A stretch of 49,439 bases of DNA, taken from Actinomycetes bacterium. Lineage in GTDB: Bacteria > Actinomycetota > Actinomycetes > Propionibacteriales > Propionibacteriaceae. Of this stretch, positions 25,670-34,639 are shown piece after piece. The notes below the pieces were generated by a model, which saw only the letters and a list, made by a program, of their open reading frames with translations, made no database searches and was not told the origin of the DNA. Numbering within the stretch: the stretch's first letter is position 1; each line of letters starts with the position of its first letter. Location of the stretch: the NCBI GenBank assembly GCA_021781735.1, contig JAJXWF010000004.1:1-49439 (forward strand). The letters are read 5' to 3'. Both the position numbers and the translations under genes were made by a program.

Positions 25670-26911
25670 ATGGTTTCGCTCATTGGCCGATCCTCCGCGA
25701 GGACGCCGTCGTTCCTGGCGCTCATGTTGATCACCGGGACCACCGCCCTGTCGACCGACACCTACATCGCGGCCCTCCCGCAGATGCAGGCCGACCTGGG
25801 TACGTCGACGGTGGTCGCCCAGCTCACCATGACCTCGTGCATCGCCGGGATGGCGCTCGGGCAGTTGATCACCGGACCCGTCAGCGACGCCCGCGGCCGC
25901 CGGGGTCTGGTGATCGCGTCCACCGTCGTATTCATGGTGATGTCGGTGGTGTGCGCACTGTCGGTGAACGGCTGGCTGCTGGTCGCTGTCCGCCTGGTGC
26001 AGGGAGCCGCCGCCGGCGGCGGGGCCGCGGTCGGCCGCGCGATCGTCACCGACACCTTCGCGGGCCGCGACGCGGCGGCGAAGTTCGGGACGCTCACAGC
26101 CGTCAGCCTGGTCGCGCCGGTCGTCGGACCGGCGATCGGTGGAGCGCTGCTGACGGTCGGAACCTGGCGGACGATCTTCTGGTTCCTGGCCGGCGTGGGC
26201 GTCCTGATGACCCTGGCCGCCGCGTGGGGCCTGCCGGAGACGCTGCCCCCACCCCTGCGGCATCCCGGCGGACTCCGGAACCTGATGCTGCGCTCCCGGC
26301 TGCTGCTGTCCGACCCCGAATTCCGCACTCCGGTGATCGTGCAGTGCCTGACGGTCGGGGGCTTCTTCATCTACATCGGCGGCTCCTCGTTCGTCCTGCA
26401 ACACGGCCTCGGGATCAGCGAGCAGGTCTATACCGCCGTGTTCGCCGTCAACGCCGGGGTGATGATGGCGTCGAGCGTGCTCTTCAGGCTTCTGGTCATG
26501 CGGCTCGGGCCGGTCGTGCTCCGCGGGATCGCCGTGATCGTGCAGACGCTTGCCGTCGGCGCGCTCTTCACCGCCGCCACTGTCGCCCCGGACCACCGAC
26601 CGGCCCTCCCGGTGGTCTGGGTCTGCCTGTCCGGGATGACCCTCGGGCTCGGCACCTACCTTCCGGCGAACTCCTCGATCGTTCAGCTCGTGGGGCGCAG
26701 GTTCGGGGGAACGGCGTCCGCGCTCGGCGGCGGGATCCCGTTCCTCGTCGGAGCGGCCATGACACCGCTCACCGGGGTGATCGGCCACCAGACGGTGCAC
26801 GCCATGGCCGGAGCGATGGTCGTCTTCTTCGCGCTGGCGGCCGCCGCCTCCGGACTGACGTATCGACGATCCGGGCGGCCCGGCAGCGCGCACGGCTCCG
26901 GGATGTGGTGA
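25670..26911 (+). CDS. Bcr/CflA-type multidrug efflux MFS transporter
   Basis: 413 residues and 12 predicted membrane segments. Marks: the TM1 DTYIAALPQM stretch; motif A as GPVSDARGRRG in the loop TM2-3; VRLVQGAAAGGG (TM4); APVVGPAIGGAL (motif C, TM5); and the GLPETLPPP loop. Proton-coupled export of drugs or small metabolites. ATG at 25670. It is divergent from a ROK regulator, which may control it, although ROK proteins usually govern sugar genes. It is a complete relative of the wreck at 2257-3098. Confidence 0.92.
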   Translation: MVSLIGRSSARTPSFLALMLITGTTALSTDTYIAALPQMQADLGTSTVVAQLTMTSCIAGMALGQLITGPVSDARGRRGLVIASTVVFMVMSVVCALSVNGWLLVAVRLVQGAAAGGGAAVGRAIVTDTFAGRDAAAKFGTLTAVSLVAPVVGPAIGGALLTVGTWRTIFWFLAGVGVLMTLAAAWGLPETLPPPLRHPGGLRNLMLRSRLLLSDPEFRTPVIVQCLTVGGFFIYIGGSSFVLQHGLGISEQVYTAVFAVNAGVMMASSVLFRLLVMRLGPVVLRGIAVIVQTLAVGALFTAATVAPDHRPALPVVWVCLSGMTLGLGTYLPANSSIVQLVGRRFGGTASALGGGIPFLVGAAMTPLTGVIGHQTVHAMAGAMVVFFALAAAASGLTYRRSGRPGSAHGSGMW

Positions 26912-27009
26912 CCGCACCCGCCGAGCCCGAGTCCGCGGCGCGGAGCGTCGCGACGGTGTAGGGCCCGCGATCCAAGGGCCCGGCCACAGAACGCACGCAC
27001 CGCCGTCAG

Positions 27010-27747
27010 ATCCGGAGGCTGGCTGCTCGGACGGGCGGTGTGGCGCTGCGCCGACTACCTCATCACGAGCCTGGTGTTCGTGGTCATCGGCTTCGAGCTC
27101 ACGGCGGTACTGAAAACGAGTCAGTTGAACTCCTCGACAGCACCCGTGGCGGTGCTGGTCGTCGGCGTGCTGGTGGTCGTGCGGTTCGTGTGGATGTTTC
27201 CCGCCGCGGCGCTCGCTCGCCTCGAGCCCCAGCGCTACAACGTGATGTCCCCCGACGGGACGAGGGAGACGGCGGTGGCGGCCTGGGCGGACATGCGCGG
27301 CGTCGTGACGGTCGCGAGCGCACTGGCGCTCTCCACGGGCACTGACCACGGACCGACCCTCCCTGAGCGATCGGAGATCGTGGTCGTCGGCCTCGCCCGT
27401 GTGCCGGCGACCTGCGGTGGAAGGCGGCCGCGACCCCACTGGACGACCTCCGTTCCCAGGGGTCCGAATCGGGCCCACAGGACGACAGACGTGCCCGACA
27501 CGGGGAGGGACGCGGTGATCTCGGTCTGGCGGGGCTATCTCGCGTGGCAGGCGGCGCTCGGGACGGCGCGCGGCCCGAGGGCGAGGACGTCGACCCCTGC
27601 CGCGAACTCGAACAAGCTGTCGCGCCGGGCCACCGGGGTCGAGCGCACTGTGGTGGTTCGAGCACGACGCCGCGGAGAAGTGAGCGCGAGGTCGCCGATG
27701 CCGTGCTGCAGGAGGTCGAGACGCGATCGGTGCGCGAGTTCAGCTGA
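27010..27747 (+). pseudogene. CPA1-type Na+/H+ antiporter, 5'-deleted and frameshifted
   Basis: The readable core WRCADYLITSLVFVVIGFELTAVL (two lines of the family's last helices) and AWADMRGVVTVASALAL, the conserved MRG motif of NhaP-type antiporters, occupy about 27035-27360. After that the frame is lost. The cytoplasmic tail reappears in another frame as GPEGEDVDP, then REVADAVLQEVETRSVREFS, ending at 27747. The first eight or so helices are absent. No functional product. It lies directly behind the intact exporter, with no shared function implied. Confidence 0.7.
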
Positions 27748-28083
27748 GGGATCGGCGCGCCGCGGCGGCGAGGAGCATTTCACGGCACGGAAGCGGGCGC
27801 GGCCTCGGCCGAAGAAGCCTGCACAGACAGGGCAGTCGCCTGCGAGACGGGTATCTTCGCCGGGCGCGGCGAGGCCGGGCTGGACCTGTCGACCACGGAG
27901 CGGTCGGGAGATCCCACCGGTCCTGGGCCGGCGCCGCCGGCGCGCTCCGTCTGGGCGATGCTGACCCAGCGCGAACCGGTGAGGTCCGCCATGGCCATGG
28001 GCCGACCGGCCCTGGACGCCAGGACGATCCGCGATACGGAGCGACGCCCTCCGCGCAGCGCGAGTGCCATGCTGATGCCACCG
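27748..28083. other. Stretch without a supportable gene
   Basis: 336 bases between the antiporter ruin and the hydrolase stop. A minus-strand frame of 96 codons (27780-28070) is Ala/Ser/Pro-rich with no recognisable motif or ribosome site, and I do not call it. Confidence 0.4.
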
Positions 28084-29097
28084 TCACCGCGCCGATGGTG
28101 GTGACCCCCCGAATCGACGCAGCGCTCCGGTCACCAACGACATGGCCCGTCGGGAGACGTCCGCATCGGGCGCCGCCGCGAGAAAGCCGTGGAAGGCTCC
28201 CGGCGCGTTGTACAGCTCGACGCTCCCGCCTGCGGCCAGCAGCCGCTGTCCGTAGGCGATGCCCTCGTCCCGCAGCGGATCCCGTTCCGCGGTCACGATG
28301 AGCGCCGGCGGCAGCCCGGACACATCGGCCACCCGACCGGGGGCCGCGTACGCCAGATCCTGCCAGGGACGCCCCGGAAGGTATTGCCGCCACATCGCGC
28401 GGCACGCGGCGCCGTTCCACCCGGGCGTGGTGTCGAACGCCACCATCGAACCGGTGGCCAGCTCCGGGTCGAGCACGGGATTGAGCAACACCTGGCACCC
28501 GAGGAGGTCGACGTGGCTGTCGCGGGCGAGCAGCGTGAGTGCCGCCGCGAGATTGCCGCCGGCGCTGCTGCCGACCACCGACACCCGGTCCGCACCCCCC
28601 GGCCCCGCCAGCCATGCCAGAGCGTGGGCGCAGTCGACGAGCGCCGCCGGGTAGGGGTTCTCGGGGGCCAGCCGGTAGTCGACCATCGCCACGACGCCTC
28701 CGGTCGCGCTGCTGATCTCGGCGCACTGGCGGGCACTGTCGTCGATGTCGCCGAAGACGAACGCCCCCCCATGCAGGTACAGCACCGTGCCGCGGACGTG
28801 CGTGGCCCGAGGCCGGTACAGGCGCATCCGGACCGCCCCACCGTGCACGGCCGGTCCCAGCCTGGCCACCATGGCATCCGCTCGTGGGGCGATCTCTGCG
28901 TCCCCGGGACCGATCTCCACGTCCTCGGTCGAAACTCTGAACGACCGCCGGACGAGATCCTCGTCGACGCCTGCCCGCTCTGCTCGACGCCGTTCCCGCT
29001 CGGGACGCGGATGGGTGACCGCCGAGGCCCGATCGCCCCCCGGCATCGCGGCCGCGAGGTCCGGATCGAAGCCCTCCGCGTCGCGGGTCGGCGTCAT
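28084..29097 (-). CDS. Alpha/beta hydrolase, hormone-sensitive-lipase type
   Basis: 337 residues. Oxyanion motif HGGA (residues 109-112), YRLAPENPYP, nucleophile elbow G-S-S178-A-G, and the C-terminal Asp (ERDPLRDEG) and His (GAFHGF) of the triad. An intracellular esterase or lactonase. It is translationally coupled (ATGA) to the enolase-superfamily gene upstream and is the last gene of the uptake operon. In this setting it may remove acyl or methyl esters from imported uronate derivatives, or open a sugar-acid lactone formed by uronate dehydrogenase (inference). Confidence 0.88.
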   Translation of the reverse strand: MTPTRDAEGFDPDLAAAMPGGDRASAVTHPRPERERRRAERAGVDEDLVRRSFRVSTEDVEIGPGDAEIAPRADAMVARLGPAVHGGAVRMRLYRPRATHVRGTVLYLHGGAFVFGDIDDSARQCAEISSATGGVVAMVDYRLAPENPYPAALVDCAHALAWLAGPGGADRVSVVGSSAGGNLAAALTLLARDSHVDLLGCQVLLNPVLDPELATGSMVAFDTTPGWNGAACRAMWRQYLPGRPWQDLAYAAPGRVADVSGLPPALIVTAERDPLRDEGIAYGQRLLAAGGSVELYNAPGAFHGFLAAAPDADVSRRAMSLVTGALRRFGGSPPSAR

Positions 29098-30257
29098 CGT
29101 GCCTCGGGCTCCGGCACTCGATTGGCCACGATGTAGTCGAGGTCGAGGTCAACCCCCAGGCCCGGCGCGTGCGACAGCAGCACCTGACCGTCCTCGAACG
29201 GGTCGACGATCGAATGCAAGTGGGGTGGTGGCTGGTCATAGTCGTAGTCGGGGTGCAGCAGCCCGCGCTCGTACCAGCGGGTGTTGCTCACCACCGACAG
29301 CACCGCGAGTGCGCCCGCCCCGCCGCCATGCAGTTCGCAGTCCATGCCGTGGGCCTCGGCCAGGTGGAACGCCTTCAGGGTCGGACCGATCCCCGGACCG
29401 CTGTCGACGCCGATCCGCAGGATGTCGCAGGCGCCGGCCGTGATCCAGTCAGCTCGGGACTGCGGACCGCCGGCGACGCTCTCCGGCCCGCACACCGGCA
29501 GATCGAGCTGATCGCACAGCCATCGATAGGAACCCATCGAGTACTCGTTCATCGGTTCCTCCATCCAGGCGAAACCCAGCCTCTCGACCCCGCGCCCGAG
29601 TTCGAGAGCCTCGATCCGGCTGTAGTAGTGGTGGCTGTCCAGCATCAGGGCGATGTCGGGGCCGACAGCTTCCCTGACCGCCGCGCAGGCCTTCAGGTCC
29701 ATCGCGACGTTCGGGGCGAACGACACGGGGGTCATCCAGGTGTGCAGCTTGACGGCCCGGTAGCCCTCGGCCACGAGCTTCTCGGCGAAGGTGGCGTACT
29801 CATCGGGGGTGGAGAGTCCGCCCGGCCGCTCGTCGCCGCACATGATGCTCCCGTACGCCGGCACCCTGTCGCGGTCGCCGCCGAGCAGCCGCCACACCGG
29901 AAGCCCGAGCTTGCGTCCGGTGAGATCCCACAGCGCCTGCTCCGCCGCCGAGATCGTCCGGTCGGGCAGCCGGCCGTAGCTGTTCCGCTGCTGATGCCAC
30001 AACGCCCGCCACAGCGACTCCCGGGCGAGCGGATCCTTTCCCATCAGCGCCGGTCGGACGTAGCCCTCCACCTGCTCAACCGTCACGTACTGGGGAGAGG
30101 TGAGGTGGTACCCGACGTCACCCTCGTCGTCGCGAACGGTCAGCAGCGCCATCGTGCTCGGGCTCGGTGGGCCCGGATGTCCGTGCCCCTCGCTGTCGCT
30201 CTGCATTCGTGAGATCGTCCGGAACCGCGTCGCGGTCACCTCGGTGATCTTGGCCAT
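29094..30257 (-). CDS. Enolase-superfamily (mandelate racemase-like) protein, K-x-H subtype
   Basis: 387 residues. The N-terminal capping domain is followed by the barrel. Metal ligands are Asp207 (LMLDSHHYYSR), Glu233 or Glu234 (WMEEP) and Glu259 (GPESVAGG). The second-strand base motif is K170-L-H172 rather than K-x-K, and a C-terminal His310 is in ELHGGG. Known relatives dehydrate sugar acids; this branch is, as far as I know, uncharacterised. The start is the ATG at 30257 (MAKITEV, GAGAGGGCAGGAC upstream). It sits in the ABC-import operon, separate from the galactarate-type dehydratase at 40130, so it may handle a different aldonic or aldaric acid. The 118-base gap upstream holds a hairpin. 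Confidence 0.85.
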   Translation of the reverse strand: MAKITEVTATRFRTISRMQSDSEGHGHPGPPSPSTMALLTVRDDEGDVGYHLTSPQYVTVEQVEGYVRPALMGKDPLARESLWRALWHQQRNSYGRLPDRTISAAEQALWDLTGRKLGLPVWRLLGGDRDRVPAYGSIMCGDERPGGLSTPDEYATFAEKLVAEGYRAVKLHTWMTPVSFAPNVAMDLKACAAVREAVGPDIALMLDSHHYYSRIEALELGRGVERLGFAWMEEPMNEYSMGSYRWLCDQLDLPVCGPESVAGGPQSRADWITAGACDILRIGVDSGPGIGPTLKAFHLAEAHGMDCELHGGGAGALAVLSVVSNTRWYERGLLHPDYDYDQPPPHLHSIVDPFEDGQVLLSHAPGLGVDLDLDYIVANRVPEPEAR

Positions 30258-30312
30258 GTCCTGCCCTCTCGTGTCAGCGTCTCGACCAGTCGGCGTTGTC
30301 AGTCGTGCAGCA

Positions 30313-30348
30313 TCGTCCCGCACCGGGCAGTTGCTCGCTGCGGGACGA
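30313..30348 (-). terminator. Hairpin between binding-protein and enolase-family genes
   Basis: TCGTCCCGCA (30313-30322) pairs with TGCGGGACGA (30339-30348) around a 16-base loop in the 118-base gap. It could attenuate transcription after the highly expressed binding protein, a usual device in ABC operons, or stabilise its 3' end. Confidence 0.5.
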
Positions 30349-30375
30349 CGCGTCGTGCGTGGTGCGGCGAATCGG

Positions 30376-31740
30376 TCACCCGCCGTTGTGACTCTTGTAG
30401 TTCTGCTGGGCCGTGGTGAACTCCGCGGCCCACTTCGTCACGAAGGCCTGGGCGGTCATACTCCCGTTCAGCACCTTCTGCCACAGGGGCGCCATGTCGA
30501 CGTCCATGATCGTGCCGAATTCGGGCAGATAGTGCGGGTCCTCGATGACGATCGTGTTCGGAGCGTCCAGCCGCTGCAGGGTGTTCTCCATCGCGGCGTT
30601 CTGCTTGACCCACGACTGGCTCTGGGCGTCGGTGTTCGCCGGAACCTGTTGCGCCTGCTGGTTCCAGTAACTGTTCTCGGTGGCGGAATCGGCGAATTCG
30701 ACGAACTTCCAGGCGGCCGCCTGATGCGCGCTCTTGGCGAAGATGGCCGGGCCATTGTCCCCCGGGAACACCTGCACCGGCGTCCCACTCGGGCCGATGG
30801 GCATCGAGATGCCGGCGAACTTGCTCGTTCCGAGGGCCTTCACATGGTTGCTGTAGGAGCCGAGGTTGTGCTGCATCATCGCCGCTTCGCCCTGGTCGAA
30901 CTCGGAGACCATCTGCTGGTAGCCATTGTTGATGTCGGCCTGCGGAGTCTCTCCGTTGCGATACAGGTCGGCCATCTGCTGGACGAAGCTCGCGGCCTGG
31001 CTCGAGCCGATGACGGCCTGGCCCGAGCCGTCGAAGAAGCTCTTGGGCGCGGTGTAGTACAGGAGGGCGTCGAGCAACTGCAGCGTCCCGCCGGCTCCTC
31101 CGCGCAGCGTGAAGCCGAACTGGTTGGCACCGCTGTTCGTCAGCGTCTTCGCATCCTTGAAGAAGTCGGCCCAGGTCGTCGGGGCGCTGAGGCCCGCCTT
31201 CTTGAACCAGTCCGTGCGGTAGTACAGCGTGTCGAAGGTCGTCGTCAGTGGCATCAGATAGAGCTTGCCGTCCGGTGCATCCGTGCGCGCCGACTTGAGC
31301 ATCGCCTGATCGATCTTGCCGTTCAGCGGGCTCGAGGAGTACATGCTGTCCAGCGGCACCAGCGCCTTCTGGGCCACGAGGGACGCCAGGTACTGCGAAC
31401 TGACCATGCCGACGTCGGGCGGGGATCCACCCGCGATGGCGGTGTTGTACTTCTGCTCGATGCTGCTGGAACCCACGCCCACGTAGTTCACCGTGATGTT
31501 CGGGTTCTGCTTCTCGAAGTCGGAGATGATCTTCTGCCACGCGGGCGTCCGGACCCCACCGTTGTCATCCCAGAAGGTGATGGCAACCTTGCCACCGGAG
31601 CCGGCGGCACTTCCGCTGCCGCTGGCAGTGCCGCTGCTGCAGCCGGCCACCAGGCCCAGGAGTACCGCACCAATCGCGGTGACTCCAGTGATTCCTCGGC
31701 GGCGGGTGGTCCACCATCCCCGCCCCTGTGCTCCTGCCAT
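30376..31740 (-). CDS. Sugar ABC transporter, lipoprotein solute-binding protein
   Basis: 454 residues. A signal peptide with twin basic start (TTRRRG), a hydrophobic core and the lipobox LVAGC (Cys34), then a Ser/Gly linker: a membrane-anchored CUT1-type binding protein. The mature domain shows VAITFWDDNGG, PDVGMVSSQYLASL and GKLYLMPLTTTFDTLYYRTDWF. The start is the ATG at 31740 behind AAAGGAACGACA (GTG 31755 less likely). The ligand is probably a uronate, an oligouronide or a sugar acid, judged only from the linked catabolic genes. No ATPase gene is present; a shared MsiK-type ATPase elsewhere is likely. Confidence 0.92.
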   Translation of the reverse strand: MAGAQGRGWWTTRRRGITGVTAIGAVLLGLVAGCSSGTASGSGSAAGSGGKVAITFWDDNGGVRTPAWQKIISDFEKQNPNITVNYVGVGSSSIEQKYNTAIAGGSPPDVGMVSSQYLASLVAQKALVPLDSMYSSSPLNGKIDQAMLKSARTDAPDGKLYLMPLTTTFDTLYYRTDWFKKAGLSAPTTWADFFKDAKTLTNSGANQFGFTLRGGAGGTLQLLDALLYYTAPKSFFDGSGQAVIGSSQAASFVQQMADLYRNGETPQADINNGYQQMVSEFDQGEAAMMQHNLGSYSNHVKALGTSKFAGISMPIGPSGTPVQVFPGDNGPAIFAKSAHQAAAWKFVEFADSATENSYWNQQAQQVPANTDAQSQSWVKQNAAMENTLQRLDAPNTIVIEDPHYLPEFGTIMDVDMAPLWQKVLNGSMTAQAFVTKWAAEFTTAQQNYKSHNGG

Positions 31741-31781
31741 TGTCGTTCCTTTCACTGTCGGTTGATCGGTATGCGGCGCGC

Positions 31782-32690
31782 CTAACCCTTCACTGCGCCC
31801 GCCGTCATTCCCTGGACGAGGTACTTCTGCACGAAGGCGAAAATGATGACGAGCGGCATCGCGGCGAGCGTGCCGCCCGCCGCCAACGCTCCGTAGTCGA
31901 CGTTGTATTCGCCGATCAGGTTCGCCAGACCCACGGGAATCGTGAAGTTGTGCTGGCTGTTCATGAACATCAGGGCGAACAGGAAGTTGTTCCAGCTCCC
32001 GATGAACGCGAAGCTTCCCGTCGCCACGATCGCCGGCCGGAGCAGCGGCAACATGATGACCAGGAACGATCGGAACCTCGAGCAGCCGTCGACCATGGCC
32101 GCCTCCTCGAGGTTCACGGGGATGTTGCGGATGAACCCGGCCATCAGCACGGCCGCCAGGGGAATCTGGAACACCGTGTCGGAGATGACCAGGCTCAACA
32201 GGTTGTCGATGAGGGACAGCCGCTTGAAGATCTGGAACAGCGGAATCAGCAGGACGACCCCGGGGACGAACTGGGTGCAGAGAAGCGCCAGGATCAGCAG
32301 TTTCTTGCCCCTGAATTCGAACCGGGCCAGCGCGTATCCCGCTGCAAGCGCGAGGATCACCGTCACGACGAGGGTCGACGCCCCGACGATCGCACTGTTG
32401 CGGAACAGGTACGCGAATCCCAAGTTGTTCCAGGCCGACGAGAAGTGCGACCCGGTCAGCGGCCAGGGGACGAATCCCTCGTGGTTGGTCGGCGTCACCG
32501 CGTAGACGACCATCCAGTACAGGGGGAGGAGGGTGAACACGACGAACAGTGTCAGCGGGCCGAACAACGACACCGCCCGCGCCGCCCGGGTGGGTGTCAT
32601 GGGACCGCGACGGGAGCGGGTCGCTCGGTTCGCCCCCGACGGGGGAGGGTCGGCGTGCTCGGCGCGTGCGCCCGAAGGGATCGTCGTCAT
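31782..32690 (-). CDS. Sugar ABC transporter permease, MalG type
   Basis: 302 residues and six membrane helices after a 35-residue polar lead. The EAA loop that docks the ATPase is clear (EEAAMVDGCSRFRSFLVIMLP), and the C-terminus ends VQGMTAGAVKG as usual for this subunit. ATG at 32690 has AGGAGAGGTGA upstream. GTG at 32699 would overlap the MalF-type stop but is too close to the ribosome site. Confidence 0.92.
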   Translation of the reverse strand: MTTIPSGARAEHADPPPSGANRATRSRRGPMTPTRAARAVSLFGPLTLFVVFTLLPLYWMVVYAVTPTNHEGFVPWPLTGSHFSSAWNNLGFAYLFRNSAIVGASTLVVTVILALAAGYALARFEFRGKKLLILALLCTQFVPGVVLLIPLFQIFKRLSLIDNLLSLVISDTVFQIPLAAVLMAGFIRNIPVNLEEAAMVDGCSRFRSFLVIMLPLLRPAIVATGSFAFIGSWNNFLFALMFMNSQHNFTIPVGLANLIGEYNVDYGALAAGGTLAAMPLVIIFAFVQKYLVQGMTAGAVKG

Positions 32691-32695
32691 GGCGG

Positions 32696-33613
32696 TCACC
32701 TCTCCTGCCCGAATCTGGTCAGGCGCAGGTAGAGACCGGAGAAGGCGAGCAGGATGACGAATGCCGCGACGGTCAGTGCCGCCCCATAACCGAAGTTGTG
32801 GGAAATGGTCGCCTCTTGAGCGATGTAGAGGGGCAGGGTCGTGGTGCTGTCCGCGGGCCCGCCGCCGGTGAGGGTGTAGAGCAGGTCGACATTGTTGAAC
32901 TCCCAGACCGCCCGCAACAGGGTCGACAGCACAATGGCGTCCTTGAGATGCGACAGGGTCACGTACCGGAACCGATGGAAGACGTTGGCCCGGTCGACTC
33001 GCGCCGCCTCGTAGAGTTCCTGCGGGACCGACTGCAGGTCTGCCAGCAGGAGGATCGCGAAGAACGGGATGCCTCGCCACAGCTCGGCGACCAGGGCGCT
33101 CAGGAATGCTCCATGGGTGGTGGCCAGGGGTGCCAGATTGCCGTTGCCGAGGCCAAGCAGTCGCTCAAGCTTGCCCAACCCGGTGACCGGGTTGTAGATG
33201 AGCAACCAGATCTCGGTGGTGAGTACGCCCGAGATCGCCCAGGGCGCGAAGACGATGGCGCGTGCCAGCCCGCGACCGCGGAACGTTTCGTTGACGACCA
33301 GGGCGAGTGCGAGACCGAGGATCAGCTGCAGTGACACCTCGCCCACCACCCACTCGGCAGTGAACTGCAGCGAACTCCAGAACTTGCTGTCGCGGAAGAG
33401 CAGTTGGGTGAAGTTGCCGAGCCCGGCGAAGCCGTTGTACCACGGCTCGGTGACGTTGTAGTGCTGAAGGCTGTAATAGAAGACCGTCGCGATCGGATAC
33501 GCGATGAACGCGACGAGAAGCAGAACCGTCGGCCCCAGGAGCAGGTACGGCGCGTAGTTGAACTTCCTCCGGCGCTGCATCGTCGCAGCGTCCACTGTCA
33601 GGGCGTGTGTCAC
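32696..33613 (-). CDS. Sugar ABC transporter permease, MalF type
   Basis: 305 residues and six helices: PYLLLGPTVLLLVAFIAYPI (TM1) and VQELYEAARVDRANVFHRF-like EAA loop (read here as VPQELYEAARVDRANVFHRF). The start is the GTG at 33613 with AAAGGAGACC upstream; the longer open frame is antisense of kdgD. It is second in the operon, 22 bases after the kdgD stop and overlapping the MalG-type gene region. Confidence 0.92.
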   Translation of the reverse strand: MTHALTVDAATMQRRRKFNYAPYLLLGPTVLLLVAFIAYPIATVFYYSLQHYNVTEPWYNGFAGLGNFTQLLFRDSKFWSSLQFTAEWVVGEVSLQLILGLALALVVNETFRGRGLARAIVFAPWAISGVLTTEIWLLIYNPVTGLGKLERLLGLGNGNLAPLATTHGAFLSALVAELWRGIPFFAILLLADLQSVPQELYEAARVDRANVFHRFRYVTLSHLKDAIVLSTLLRAVWEFNNVDLLYTLTGGGPADSTTTLPLYIAQEATISHNFGYGAALTVAAFVILLAFSGLYLRLTRFGQER

Positions 33614-33635
33614 CGTGGGTCTCCTTTGTCCATGC

Positions 33636-34586
33636 TCACGAGACGGCCCGAACGACGGGTTGATCCAGGGCCCACCGCGGCGCTCCCACGCGTTCGAGGC
33701 CCGCCTCGGTGATCGCCCGAAGCCGATCGAGGTCGTCAGCCGATGGGTCACTCAGTGGGGGCCGAACCGAGCCGACAGGGACGCCGCGCAACCGGAGACC
33801 CGCCTTGATCAGCGAGATCGCATATCCCTCTCGGCGGTGCCGAAGTCGCACGAACGGCGCATAGAAGACGTCGACGAGGCCCTCCACCGTGTCGGTGTCG
33901 CCGGCCTCGAGTGCGTCGTAGAACGCCATGGCGATCTCCGGCGCGAAGGCAAAGACCGCCGAGGAGTACAGCGCGACACCGATGCCCCGATATGCGGGCG
34001 CGTAGAGCTCGGCGGTCGGCAGGCCGTTGAAGAACTGGAACTCCTGCGGCCCCTGCTCGGCGCGCACTGCCCGCACGATGCGATGCATCACGTCGACGTC
34101 GCCCGCACCGTCCTTGAGGCCGACGACCTGCGGGTGCCTGCTCAACTCGGTCGCGGTCGCGGGCGTGAACTGCGCATTGTCCCGGTGGTAGAGGATGACC
34201 GGGAGCGACGTCGCGTCCAGCAGCTCGTGGACATACGCGACGAGCCCGGCCTGGGTGCCCCGCACCAGATACGGCGGCAGGACGAGCAGTCCGTCGGCCC
34301 CCTCCGCCTCGGCCCGCGCGGCGATCCGTCGGGCGAACGGCAACGGCCCACCGACACCGGCGAACACCGGGACCCGACCAGCCACCACCTCCACCGCGGA
34401 CCGCACGACCAGACCGTGCTCGTCCTCGTCGAGAGCGTGGAACTCACCGGTACCGCAAGCCGCGAACACCCCGCCCGCGCCGCACTCGAGCCCCGCGACG
34501 AGCCGCGTCCGCATGACGTCGTCGGCAACCGACCCGTCGTCGCCGAACGGCGTGACAGGGAAGAACAACACACCAGAGAGATTCAT
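33636..34586 (-). CDS. kdgD: 5-dehydro-4-deoxyglucarate dehydratase
   Basis: 316 residues, DapA/NAL superfamily. Family-specific marks: LFFPVTPF at the start, ACGTGEFHAL in place of the general GTTGE, VILYHRDN with Tyr133, and GLKDGAGD with the Schiff-base Lys158; then FFNGLPTAE and RGIGVALYSSAVFAFAP. It converts 5-dehydro-4-deoxy-D-glucarate to 2-oxoglutarate semialdehyde, CO2 and water. First gene of the operon kdgD, two permeases, binding protein, enolase-family, hydrolase. ATG at 34586 has no evident ribosome site and a leaderless or distant-leader mRNA is possible. The candidate operators at 34603-34639 lie just upstream. Confidence 0.92.
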   Translation of the reverse strand: MNLSGVLFFPVTPFGDDGSVADDVMRTRLVAGLECGAGGVFAACGTGEFHALDEDEHGLVVRSAVEVVAGRVPVFAGVGGPLPFARRIAARAEAEGADGLLVLPPYLVRGTQAGLVAYVHELLDATSLPVILYHRDNAQFTPATATELSRHPQVVGLKDGAGDVDVMHRIVRAVRAEQGPQEFQFFNGLPTAELYAPAYRGIGVALYSSAVFAFAPEIAMAFYDALEAGDTDTVEGLVDVFYAPFVRLRHRREGYAISLIKAGLRLRGVPVGSVRPPLSDPSADDLDRLRAITEAGLERVGAPRWALDQPVVRAVS

Positions 34587-34602
34587 GCACCGCGCCCGTT
34601 CG

Positions 34603-34639
34603 TGTTCACGTATGTGGACCAAGATCCGTATGTTGTACG
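34603..34639 (-). promoter_or_regulatory. Two candidate operators upstream of kdgD
   Basis: GTTCACGTATGTGGAC (34604-34619; halves GTTCAC and GTGGAC, 5 of 6 complementary) and CGTATGTTGTACG (34627-34639; CGTA...TACG). Read on the kdgD strand the first contains ACGTGAACA, which also occurs in the talarate-dehydratase/aldehyde-dehydrogenase intergenic region at 39986-39994. Likely sites for the IclR regulator of this cluster (inference). Confidence 0.45.

Noticed and set aside
27740-29239. 499-codon minus-strand frame
   Set aside because: Runs over the hydrolase gene in another frame; the hydrolase frame has the catalytic motifs.
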